A stretch of DNA of 13,451 nucleotides from DASSLY01 sp035689185 (GTDB taxonomy: Bacteria; Actinomycetota; Actinomycetes; Actinomycetales; Dermatophilaceae), in NCBI GenBank assembly GCA_035689185.1, contig DASSLY010000087.1, positions 1 through 13,451 on the forward strand, given 5' to 3'. The notes beneath the pieces are model-generated. The model was not told where the DNA came from, made no database searches, and was given only the letters and a program-made list of their open reading frames with translations. Each line of letters opens with the position of its first letter. The stretch's first letter is position 1. A program made the position numbers and the translations under genes. Of this stretch, positions 1-5,751 are shown one piece after another.

Positions 1-191
1 TGACGTCGTTCAGAACCACGAGCGGCCGACGTGACGGGTCCTTCAAGTCGGAGTCGGAAGGCGGCGTCATTTCGGTACCATAGCGCGCGACGTGCAGCTT
101 TCCCGGTGCGCGCGCGTTGCGGCGATGTCACATTTTGAAGCGGCTCCGGCGGACGTCGAAACCGGGTCCCGCGTCCCTGGCCGCCGGACGG
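1..191. other. Non-coding left edge
   Basis: I find no convincing gene here. The short open frames on the plus strand lack a ribosome binding site and recognisable protein features. The stretch is GC-rich and leads into the hairpin at 192-225, which belongs to the minus-strand gene on its right. A gene ending to the left of the window could use part of it. Confidence 0.4.
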
Positions 192-225
192 CCGCGAGGC
201 CGCGCCTGCCGGCGCGGCCTCGCGG
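192..225 (-). terminator. Perfect 15-bp hairpin, likely terminator
   Basis: Bases 192-206 (CCGCGAGGCCGCGCC) and 211-225 are exact reverse complements around the 4-base loop TGCC. The hairpin starts 19 bases past the stop of the small minus-strand membrane-protein gene. It has no clear U-tract, which is common for terminators in high-GC actinobacteria. Confidence 0.7.
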
Positions 226-243
226 GGATCGGGTCGGGCCCGG

Positions 244-399
244 TCAGTACCAGTGCTTGCGTCCGCCGATCGCGCGACCTGTCGTGCCCAAGAGCCACAG
301 CACGGCACCCACGACGATCAGGATGATGCCGATCGTCGTGAGGATGCTGATCTTGATGACGAGGCCGAGGATCAGAAGTATCAGACCGAGAATGATCAT
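244..399 (-). CDS. Small DUF6131-like membrane protein
   Basis: The product is 51 residues, largely hydrophobic. Two membrane helices (about residues 2-15 and 18-37) are separated by a short KIS turn, and a basic, aromatic tail ends in GGRKHWY. This matches, from memory, the actinobacterial DUF6131 micro-proteins, which have no known function and probably sit in the cytoplasmic membrane. The start is supported by an AAGGAG five bases upstream of the ATG. A much longer frame in the same register exists upstream, but its residues are arginine-rich shadow sequence, so this short reading is the right one. It lies 92 bases behind the histidine-phosphatase gene on the same strand, so the two may be co-transcribed. 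A strong hairpin follows it. Confidence 0.75.
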   Translation of the reverse strand: MIILGLILLILGLVIKISILTTIGIILIVVGAVLWLLGTTGRAIGGRKHWY

Positions 400-491
400 G
401 GGCGCTCCTTGAATGACGTGGACACGGACGACCGTGACAGTGCCCGCGACGCGGTCACGCCAAACAGCATAGGCGCTGGTCAGCCCGGAGG

Positions 492-1106
492 TCAGGCCGC
501 CGGTCGAGTGGGCCAGGCAACCAGGGAGATGGAGCCGAAGGTGTGCGGGACCGTGCTCAGGATGGCGCACGCGCCGGTCGGCAGGTCGTAGCCCGGGTCG
601 TTGATGCCGGCGAGTCGGGGCAGCGCGGCGCGCAAGTTGCTGCCGTGGGCGATGACCAGGGCGGTGCCCTGGGGGGTCATCGCGTCGATGGCCTGGAATG
701 CCCGGTCCAGCCGCGCGCACAGCTCGTGCAGGTCCTCGCCGCCGGGGAACCGGACCTCGGGACGGCCGTGCCGCCAGGCCTGCAGCACGCGCTCGTAGAC
801 CGCCCAGGCCTCGGCGTCGTTGCGGCCGTCCAGGTCGCCGACGTTGAGCTCGCGCAAATCGTCCAGCTCGGCGTCGATGGTCAGGCCCAGCCGCTGCGCG
901 ATGATCTGCGCCGTGGCGCGGGCCCGGTTCATCGGCGAGCAGACCAGGCTGGCGATCTGCTCGTCCGAGCGCTGGATCTCGCCGGCGAGGAACTCGGCTT
1001 CGCTTCGGCCGCGCTCGGTGAGCTGGGTGTCGTACTTCCGGTGGGAGAAGGTCCGAGAGACGTTGGCTTCGTTGCGGCCGTGCCTGGCCCAAAGCACTCT
1101 GGTCAA
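492..1106 (-). CDS. Histidine phosphatase family protein
   Basis: This is a 204-residue branch-1 histidine phosphatase (phosphoglycerate-mutase-like fold). The N-terminal ARHG motif carries the catalytic His9 beside Arg8. Arg61 (SPMNRAR) is the second phosphate-pocket arginine, Glu86 in the RELN segment is the likely acid/base, and His154 in AHGSN is the second catalytic histidine, so the active site looks complete. Such enzymes transfer or remove phosphate from sugars, phosphoglycerates or other small molecules, and the substrate cannot be read here. I chose the TTG start at 1106 because GGGAGG lies five bases upstream and the protein then begins MTRVLWARHG. A GTG at 1124 would add six residues but has no visible ribosome binding site. 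The enzyme is cytosolic, with no signal peptide. Confidence 0.85.
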   Translation of the reverse strand: MTRVLWARHGRNEANVSRTFSHRKYDTQLTERGRSEAEFLAGEIQRSDEQIASLVCSPMNRARATAQIIAQRLGLTIDAELDDLRELNVGDLDGRNDAEAWAVYERVLQAWRHGRPEVRFPGGEDLHELCARLDRAFQAIDAMTPQGTALVIAHGSNLRAALPRLAGINDPGYDLPTGACAILSTVPHTFGSISLVAWPTRPAA

Positions 1107-1242
1107 GAAGCCCTCCCGGGGCACTGCGACGGCTGCGCCGCCGAGGTGGTTGGTTGCGCCACCATTGTGCCGGGCCGCCGCGGCTGCGGCTTACGCTGTC
1201 CGTCGAATGGCGCGCTGGGACGGGCTCCCGCCGGCGACGGCC

Positions 1243-1274
1243 GGCCCGGGGAAGTCGGGCCGACCGCCGGTCGG
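1243..1274 (-). terminator. Paired hairpins after the secreted-protein gene
   Basis: GGCCCG (1243-1248) pairs with CGGGCC (1256-1261). Immediately beside and overlapping it, CCGACC (1260-1265) pairs with GGTCGG (1269-1274) around GCC. The hairpins share bases and would compete. They start 13 bases past the stop of the minus-strand secreted-protein gene, where a terminator would be expected. Confidence 0.45.
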
Positions 1275-1286
1275 ACGCGGGGCGGG

Positions 1287-1700
1287 TCAGGTCTCCTGGC
1301 CCAGGTTGGCCTCGCTCTGCTGCGGCGCCGGGGCCTGCGGCGTCTGCTGGGGGGTCTGCTGGGGGCTCTGCTGCGGGGTCTGCTGCGGCGTCTGCTGCTC
1401 GGGCCCGCCGGAGCCCTGCGGCCCGGGACCCCCGCCGCCCCGCCCGGCATCGTCGCACTCGCCGTCGGCTCCGGTCCCCCGCCGGCCACCCGGCGGCGTG
1501 CCCTGCTCCCCACCTCCGGGGGGAACCTGGCCCTGCTCGCCGGTCGGCGGCTGCCCCGGCGGGGCGTACGTGGCGATGGTGGACGTCGTCGGTCCGGTGT
1601 CGTCCGCGGCAGTGGCCAAGGAGGCGCCGGTGACGGCGATGCCGGCCGCGGCCGCGATCCCCACAGCCGCGGTGATGGCGGCGTTCTTGCGGTTCATCAT
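1287..1700 (-). CDS. Secreted Gln/Pro-repeat protein
   Basis: The product is about 137 residues with a clear Sec signal peptide: basic MMNRKN, a hydrophobic Ala/Ile/Val stretch to about residue 28, and a likely cleavage site after SLATAA before DDTG. The mature part has no fold I recognise. It is rich in Gly, Pro and Gln, with a GGR..ECDD segment near residue 80 and a tandem TPQQ-type repeat at residues 102-122. GGGAG lies three bases before the first ATG (1700) and six before the second (1697), so the second is probably the true start. It is likely exported to the cell surface or medium and looks intrinsically disordered. Function unknown. A TTGACA hexamer lies on the minus strand at 1786-1781, upstream, but without a good -10 match. 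Confidence 0.7.
   Translation of the reverse strand: MMNRKNAAITAAVGIAAAAGIAVTGASLATAADDTGPTTSTIATYAPPGQPPTGEQGQVPPGGGEQGTPPGGRRGTGADGECDDAGRGGGGPGPQGSGGPEQQTPQQTPQQSPQQTPQQTPQAPAPQQSEANLGQET
1335..1400 (-). repeat. Tandem 12-base coding repeat (TPQQ units)
   Basis: Five near-identical units rich in CTGCTG/GTCTGCTG on the plus strand encode the TPQQ/SPQQ array of the secreted protein on the minus strand. The units keep the reading frame, so copy number could change by slippage without breaking the gene. Confidence 0.65.
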
Positions 1701-1873
1701 CTGCTCCCAAGTGGTCGGTGAAGGGAGACCACCGTGCACGGCGACGTTGAAGGCCACACCTGCCGCAGCCGTGGCTGCGCTGTCAATGACGGTGACCGCT
1801 CACAGGCTGGACCGAGGCCGTACCGGCCCGGCCGCGGTAGTGTCGCGACCGACGGCCCGCAACGGGTCCCCGC

Positions 1874-1947
1874 GGGGCAGTAGCTCAGTCGGTCAGAGCA
1901 GCGGACTCATAATCCGCCGGTCGTCGGTTCAAGCCCGACCTGCCCCA
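1874..1947 (+). tRNA. tRNA with CAU anticodon (Met elongator or Ile2)
   Basis: A complete cloverleaf can be drawn. The 7-bp acceptor stem is GGGGCAG/CTGCCCC with discriminator A at 1947. The anticodon stem is GCGGA/TCCGC (1901-1905 with 1913-1917), with CAT at 1908-1910 in the loop CTCATAA. The T arm is GTCGG/CCGAC around TTCAAGC. No CCA is encoded. The CAU anticodon fits elongator methionine tRNA or the isoleucine tRNA whose C is changed to lysidine. The GACUCAUAAUC loop region resembles the Ile2 type, but I cannot settle it. G1-C72 pairing argues against initiator tRNA. Its 3' part is the attachment site of the island that follows. Confidence 0.95.
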
Positions 1948-2250
1948 CGCCGCGTTTGCGCAGGGCGGCGCCCTAGGCGACGTCATCTCGGCCTCCCTGG
2001 AACCCTCGATCTCGCCGCGGTGGCGCATTTGTGGCACCTGCGAGTCGAGCAAGGCTGCCACGGTGTCCAGGTGATCGCCGAACAGGCCGGGGTACATGTC
2101 GAGCGTCATCGCGACCGACGAGTGGGGGATCGCAAGGAACCGCTCGGCATCGACCTTGCGCCGGAACGACATCTTCCGCTGACGGTGAGACGGGTCGCGC
2201 CTCCGCGCCAGCCAGCGACCGTTCCTGAGGTTCTTCTGAAATGGGCGCCC
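1885..2250 (-). pseudogene. Tyrosine-recombinase integrase remnant, internally deleted
   Basis: Reading leftward from 2250, the frame gives an integrase N-terminal arm (QKNLRNGRWLARRRD, then KMSFRRKVDAERFLA). It jumps directly to the C-terminal tail IPHSSVAMTLDMYPGLFGDHL, which includes the catalytic tyrosine of the TLD-Y-LF motif. The catalytic core between (Arg, Lys, HxxR boxes) is missing, so several hundred residues of a normal AICE integrase have been lost in frame. No ATG or GTG opens the frame after the TGA at 2253-2251. The first ATG, at 2172, lies inside the arm domain. The frame runs on antisense through the tRNA and stops at 1885-1887, so its last 30 or so residues are an att-site read-through. 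It cannot be an active recombinase. It would once have integrated the element at the adjacent tRNA. Confidence 0.8.
1913..1948 (+). repeat. Attachment site copy 1 (within tRNA 3' end)
   Basis: These 36 bases run from the 3' strand of the anticodon stem to one base past the discriminator. They are identical to 5694-5729. A repeat of a tRNA 3' end bounding a set of integrase, excisionase and replication remnants is the classic footprint of tyrosine-recombinase integration. Confidence 0.9.
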
Positions 2251-2439
2251 TCAGGCCCACCTGTTCGTCCACCCAGGCTCGCACCGTCGCGGGGTCGTAC
2301 CGCAGGTGCTTGCCGAGTCGGATCGCTGGCGGCCCCTGTTCGCGGTGCCGCCACTGGTAGAGCGTGCCCACCGGAACCCCGAGGAAGGCCGACACGTCGT
2401 GATGGTCCACAGACGGTCGATCGTGGGCAACGCCCGCAC
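2251..2439 (-). pseudogene. Excisionase (xis) remnant with frameshift
   Basis: This was a small MerR-like helix-turn-helix excisionase of the AICE type, which helps the integrase excise the element. The frame from GTG 2439 reads RALPTIDRLWTI and then loses sense. From about 2400 the next frame continues with VSAFLGVPVGTLYQWRHRE, then GPPAIRLGKHLRYDPATVRAW to VDEQVG. The join needs one extra base near 2400-2402, where two Asp codons are expected and only five bases are present. The downstream half has no stop of its own near the expected end, so a second lesion or loss of the normal stop is likely. It lies directly upstream of the integrase remnant in the usual xis-int order. Confidence 0.75.
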
Positions 2440-2489
2440 CTCGGCGGCCGAGGCCTCCGCCTCGCGTCCCTTGGTCTCTTACACTTCCC

Positions 2490-2610
2490 TGCTGCTTGTT
2501 CTCTCCTTCGCTGAGCACCTTCTTGGGCGTACTCGCGGGCGCGGGCGGCGGCCGCGACGGCCAGGGCGGTCTCGGCGTCGTTGGCCTGAGCGGCCCTTGA
2601 CCAACTCTTG
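2490..2610 (-). pseudogene. Possible C-terminal fragment of the replication gene
   Basis: The minus strand here has a clean coding-like run (AQANDAETALAVAAAARARE, then YAQEGAQRRRE) in the frame that enters from about 2605. In AICEs the replication initiator gene ends just before xis, and its tail is often Ala/Arg-rich. I therefore read this tentatively as the stranded tail of the RepSA-like gene whose front part is at 3833-4578. The resemblance is from memory and compositional only. An unrelated small gene fragment is possible. Confidence 0.3.
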
Positions 2611-2646
2611 ACCGTCCCGCTGGATGCAACACCAACAACTAGCCAG

Positions 2647-3519
2647 CTAAGCCGGTCGAGCACGGCGATGACCGGCCAACCATCCCACAGTGCTGACCAC
2701 CGCAAGGATGCCCATAACAGCAGTCATGCCCTTGGTAAAGCTGAGGTCGTCGACGATGGATTGGCGAGTCCATGTGACTTGCGCGCGTTGCGGGTGCGAG
2801 CGGTCGTACTCGATCGGCACGGTGTCGCCCACGTCTATCGAGTGCTCGCCTACATCGCCAGAGACCTCGCTTGTGACCGTCGCTCCGGCGTCAAACGAGA
2901 CGACGATCGATCCCGGCCCCTTGTCGTAGAACGGCGGGTCACGAAACTCAACAACGTGCCCTGTCGTGATCACGCGATTGTCTTGGGGCACGTAACCGAG
3001 GGCTCGCTCGGTGGACGCCCAATCCCATGCGCCGAAGCCCACCATGATCAAGAAGAAGGCAGCGAGAGATCCCGGAACGAGTCTGTCACCCCTGGAGCGC
3101 CAAGAGACCGGAGCCGCGTGCCGACCTCGGGCTGTCGAGCCGTCTTGGACACCACGTGCTTGGTCTCCACCATGGCTCTCCACCTGCTCAGGAGAGATGC
3201 CGCGGATCCACATGACCCCCAGGGCAAGCAGCGCGTATCCCGACCATACGAGCAACGCGAAGATGCCGGTCAATACGCCGACCGAAGCCCATTCGGCGAC
3301 CCCCCGTCCAGAAACTGCCGCCGCAGCGGCGCCGACCCCCGCTCCTACCCCAGCGAGAAGCACCAAGGCTGCAAGGTAGGTCCACGGCACCCTGCCACCG
3401 CTTCGCTCTCCCGCCCTGTACAACTTCGCTGGCGACTCAATCAAGATCCAGCGTGCCGCGCGACGCAGGAGGCGCAGCGACCCTTCATCAGACCCGAAGT
3501 GACTTGGCACGCGCCACAT
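2647..3519 (-). CDS. DUF3592-like four-helix membrane protein
   Basis: The frame is intact at 290 residues. ATG 3519 is preceded by GAGG four bases away. Membrane segments are at about 47-69, 79-105, 151-166 and 265-282. Between the third and fourth helices, residues 185-250 read like a DUF3592 domain: TGHVVEFRD, then GSIVVSFDAGATVTSEV, then VGDTVPIEYDRSHPQRAQV, a small beta-rich extracytoplasmic fold of unknown role. A charged Gly/Arg-rich linker spans 112-148. Base composition is visibly less GC-rich than in the flanking chromosome, especially over 2640-3200, consistent with transfer. It sits where an AICE would carry the second half of its replication gene, so it is either cargo or a later insertion. 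Function unknown. DUF3592 proteins are found in secretion or toxin-delivery contexts as well as alone, so I assign none. Confidence 0.75.
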   Translation of the reverse strand: MWRVPSHFGSDEGSLRLLRRAARWILIESPAKLYRAGERSGGRVPWTYLAALVLLAGVGAGVGAAAAAVSGRGVAEWASVGVLTGIFALLVWSGYALLALGVMWIRGISPEQVESHGGDQARGVQDGSTARGRHAAPVSWRSRGDRLVPGSLAAFFLIMVGFGAWDWASTERALGYVPQDNRVITTGHVVEFRDPPFYDKGPGSIVVSFDAGATVTSEVSGDVGEHSIDVGDTVPIEYDRSHPQRAQVTWTRQSIVDDLSFTKGMTAVMGILAVVSTVGWLAGHRRARPA

Positions 3520-3558
3520 GGTGCCTCACCAATGGGCGGGCGGATGGCACATCGGAGG

Positions 3559-3630
3559 GTGAGGACCTTCTTCGCATGGCTCAAGCGTGTCGACGGCACG
3601 ACACGGGGCCCCGCGATGGCGCCCCGCGCT
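3559..3630. repeat. Imperfect ~70-bp repeat, copy A
   Basis: This copy shares GTG-GGAC-TTCTTC, TGGCTCAAGCG and CCCCGCGATGG-GCCCCGCGCT with 5365-5434 in the same orientation, with mismatches between these blocks and one base length difference in the first part. It lies at the downstream end of the rep remnant. Beyond 3630 both copies continue as GC-rich sequence ending near GCGCACCCC, but the alignment becomes loose. Confidence 0.6.
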
Positions 3631-3832
3631 GCGGGCGGCGCTGGCGCGCCGTCCTCGCGCACCCCACCGCACCCCGCGCCCGACAATGCATGAAACAGCG
3701 CCCCGGTTCAGTTCCAGGACGCTGCTCTCAGCCGGGCGGCTCATCGCCTTCGACTGCCCTGGGGACGGAAGGGGCCGGCGCGTGCCTGGCTGCCGCAAGC
3801 CCCAGCCGTCACCGCGCATCCCGCTTGCCATC
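3631..3832. other. Degenerate sequence downstream of the rep remnant
   Basis: No supported gene. The replication frame (minus) degenerates into arginine-rich shadow sequence here. A GC-rich tail follows repeat copy A. It is probably decayed element DNA. Confidence 0.35.
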
Positions 3833-4578
3833 TCAGACCGTTGACTCGGCATCCGTACCGGCATCGCAGCCGGTCACCACGCAGCGGCGCACCTTTGCGG
3901 TCACTGCGCAGACCCGCGTGGTGGCCAGCTCGTGCTCGGCGCAGGTTGATGTTGAACCGACGCCACAGCTCCGGGACCCACCACTGCCACACCACCTGCG
4001 AGGCGTAGTCGTAGCAGTCCGGGCACAGCGGCTGCCCCACCTGCGGGTCGTCGTCGCAGTGGACGGCCGGCACCCGATATGGCGGCCGTGCGGGCAGCGG
4101 TGGCCGATGTCGCGGCGAGGCCGCACCGTCCGCCGTTCGGGCGGGTGCCGTGGACGGGTCCGAAGGAGGAGGCGGTCAGGGTGGCGAACACCAGCGGGTT
4201 GTCCGCCACCGACTCCGGGACGGTCTTGCCCCCGGCGATGCCGGCACGGATCTGCTGGAACGTGTCCGCCGCGTACAGCTGGGAGCAGGACTGGCACTGG
4301 TCGGCCCGGCGGTCGCCGCACCGGGTGAACGTGACCTCCAGCGCCTCGTCCGCAGACCCGTGGGAGCGGACCGGCTTCCCGGTGGTGGTGTCGAAGGTCT
4401 CCGAGCGGCCGACCAGCCGGATCGGGTTGGCGCAGAACCCCACCCTCGACAGGACTTCGGACCAGTCGTCGAAGTCCCGGGACAGCAGCCGGGCGACGAG
4501 TGGCGCTAGAAGCGGACGGCTGGGCGGCATCGACGGAGACGGGAGGGCCCGGCTGCTGGAACCGGCAGTTCGGCGCAC
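3833..4578 (-). pseudogene. RepSA-like replication initiator remnant
   Basis: The conserved front of an actinomycete replication initiator (RepSA type, used by pSAM2-like AICEs for rolling-circle replication) can be followed through three frames. From about 4530 one frame gives RLLSRDFDDWSEVLSRVGFC, then the cysteine cluster CGDRRADQCQSCSQLYAADT and NPLVFATLTASSFGPVHGTR. Near 4120 the next frame takes over with PRRDIGHRCPHGRH. Near 4070 the third frame gives PAVHCDDDPQVGQPLCPDCY and VVWQWWVPELWRRFNINLRR. After about 3920 the similarity ends, so the half with the relaxase-like active-site tyrosine region is missing. At least two frameshifts plus the truncation make it non-functional. It identifies the island as a degenerate AICE rather than a prophage. 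Confidence 0.8.
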
Positions 4579-4775
4579 GGCGCGTCAGCCTGCGGATCGA
4601 GCAGGACTTCGCCCCCGACCGCTTCACTGCCGAACCGTCGTCGCAGGACCGCGACGGCGGCGGCGGCTGGTGTTCTTGAGGTCAGCATCGCACCCGGCTC
4701 GAGGCTGCCTGGACTGAAACGTCCGCTCATACCGCTGTCGGCGCTGGCGTCCGACCATACCGCGGAGGGCCCGTG

Positions 4776-5045
4776 CTATTTGGGGCGGTAGGCGTCGGCG
4801 CGGTGCTCAACCGCGATTACGGCCACGACCTTCTCGCCGATCCGGTAAAGGATGCGGAAGTCGCCCCGGCGAGCACTGTGCAGCCCCGCCAACTCGAACC
4901 GGAGCTGCCTGCCCACGCGATGCGGGTTCGCGGCAAGGGGACCGTAGATGAACTCGACAACGGCGGTGGCGACCTTCTCCGGCAGGCGAGCCAGGGCACG
5001 TCGTGAGGTAGGAGTCCAAGCAATGGCGAACCCAGCGGCAGTCAC
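4776..5045 (-). CDS. RelE-family toxin
   Basis: At 89 residues this has the usual length for a RelE/ParE-fold toxin. It begins FAIAWTPTSRRALARLPEKV and ends in the family's basic strand segment RRGDFRILYRI, then VAVIAVEHRADAYRPK, with the Arg and Tyr residues expected of RelE mRNA interferases. Known relatives cut mRNA on the ribosome when released from their antitoxin. The GTG start (5045-5043) overlaps the stop of the antitoxin gene in a GTGA junction, so the two are translationally coupled. Both genes look intact, in contrast to the mobility genes around them. They probably promote retention of the island. Confidence 0.88.
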   Translation of the reverse strand: MTAAGFAIAWTPTSRRALARLPEKVATAVVEFIYGPLAANPHRVGRQLRFELAGLHSARRGDFRILYRIGEKVVAVIAVEHRADAYRPK

Positions 5046-5323
5046 GAGCGCAAGGAGTCGCGCAACTGATCCTTCGACAGAATCTCGGCCTCGCCGGCAG
5101 CGAGCTCGGCCAGACTGTCACGAATCTGCGCGACTAACCGCGGTCGCCCCACGATGTCGAGCGTCTCCTCGAGAGAGGTCAGGTCATCGACGCTGATGAC
5201 GACGGCGGCCGGCCGCCCGTGCTTGGTGATGGTGACCCGGCCGTGCTCACGTTCCACCTGGTCCACCACCTCGGACAGGCGATTCTTGACTTCCTTGAGC
5301 GCCATCACACCCTCGACCGACAT
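5042..5323 (-). CDS. Phd/YefM-family antitoxin
   Basis: This is a 93-residue antitoxin with the Phd/YefM DNA-binding N-terminal part (ALKEVKNRLSEVVDQVEREH, then GRVTITKHGRPAAVVISVDD). The C-terminal arm, rich in charged residues, is expected to wrap around and neutralise the toxin. By family rule it also represses its own operon. I chose ATG 5323 because the sequence before it is an inverted repeat typical of an operator. An ATG at 5335 or GTG at 5341 would start inside that repeat, and ATG 5305 (MALKEV) is also possible. No strong ribosome binding site precedes any of them, so a leaderless or near-leaderless transcript is possible. Confidence 0.88.
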   Translation of the reverse strand: MSVEGVMALKEVKNRLSEVVDQVEREHGRVTITKHGRPAAVVISVDDLTSLEETLDIVGRPRLVAQIRDSLAELAAGEAEILSKDQLRDSLRS

Positions 5324-5340
5324 GGCTACAAGCATAGCCA
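5323..5340 (-). promoter_or_regulatory. Inverted repeat at antitoxin start, likely operator
   Basis: TGGCTA (5323-5328) and TAGCCA (5335-5340) form a perfect 6-bp dyad with a 6-base spacer, abutting the antitoxin ATG. Phd/YefM antitoxins bind such dyads to repress their own operon. Assignment to this antitoxin rests on position. Confidence 0.55.
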
Positions 5341-5364
5341 CTTTTGGACTGCGGGCGCCTGCCG

Positions 5365-5434
5365 GTGTGGACTTTCTTCACTGGCTCAAGCGCGGCTCCG
5401 CCGCGACGCGCGCCCCGCGATGGGGCCCCGCGCT
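5365..5434. repeat. Imperfect ~70-bp repeat, copy B
   Basis: Same-orientation partner of 3559-3630. It lies just upstream of the toxin-antitoxin promoter, so the two copies bracket the block holding the rep remnant and the toxin-antitoxin genes. Confidence 0.6.
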
Positions 5435-5693
5435 CCCGGCGCTTCGCGCCCTACGCGCACCCCGCGCATGACGAAGAGGACCGCCGAAGTCACAGCGGTC
5501 CCCTCCACGACGGCTAACTTGGCCGGTGCTCCTCGACTATCGCCATCCAGCGCTCCCACTCAGCCCGATGAGCGAGATCGGCTCGCCGCTCGAGGTTGAA
5601 AATGGCCTGTTTCGAGGGTCAAGAGACCACCAGCAACTGGGCATGACTCGGCAGAAAACCACCCACCCTGCTGCGGTTTTGGGACTCCTCTTT
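5435..5693. other. Gene-poor end of the island
   Basis: No intact gene. On the minus strand a coding-like tail ends at a TAG at 5514-5516 (NLERRADLAHRAEWERWMAI, then VEEHRPS). It is cut off by a TGA about 34 codons upstream and may be the last piece of a lost element gene. The antisense frame entering from the att copy is an artefact of tRNA sequence. Confidence 0.4.
5478..5501 (-). terminator. Hairpin behind a gene remnant
   Basis: GGACCGC (5478-5484) pairs with GCGGTCC (5495-5501) across a 10-base loop. It lies 13 bases beyond the minus-strand stop at 5514, which fits a terminator left from a lost gene. Confidence 0.35.
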
Positions 5694-5729
5694 TCCGCCG
5701 GTCGTCGGTTCAAGCCCGACCTGCCCCAC
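5694..5729 (+). repeat. Attachment site copy 2 (distal island end)
   Basis: 36 bases identical to 1913-1948, ending the island 3,781 bp from copy 1. It lacks the 5' half of the tRNA and is not a tRNA gene. The identity stops sharply on both sides (T versus A before, C versus G after), which defines the crossover segment limits. Confidence 0.9.
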
Positions 5730-5751
5730 CCAGCGTTCCGAGGACGCGGCC

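Noticed and set aside
244..1710. Long 488-codon minus-strand frame
   Set aside because: Only its last 51 codons look real. The rest is Arg/Ala/Gly-rich shadow sequence lying across the phosphatase and secreted-protein genes.
1885..1975. Antisense protein tail across the tRNA (WGRSGLNRRPADYESAALTD)
   Set aside because: This is the reverse-strand translation of the tRNA 3' half, a common annotation artefact at att sites, and not a real protein domain. The same applies to VGQVGLEPTTGG near 5710 and QVGLEPGL near 9040.
820..2514. Long 564-codon plus-strand frame
   Set aside because: It runs antisense to three minus-strand genes and through the tRNA. The composition (Cys/Gly/Pro runs) is typical of GC-rich shadow frames.
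4506..4730. 74-codon minus-strand frame upstream of the rep remnant (starts MSGRFSPGSLEPG)
   Set aside because: There is no ribosome binding site or recognised motif, and it overlaps the rep remnant. It could be a lost small element gene, but I cannot support it.
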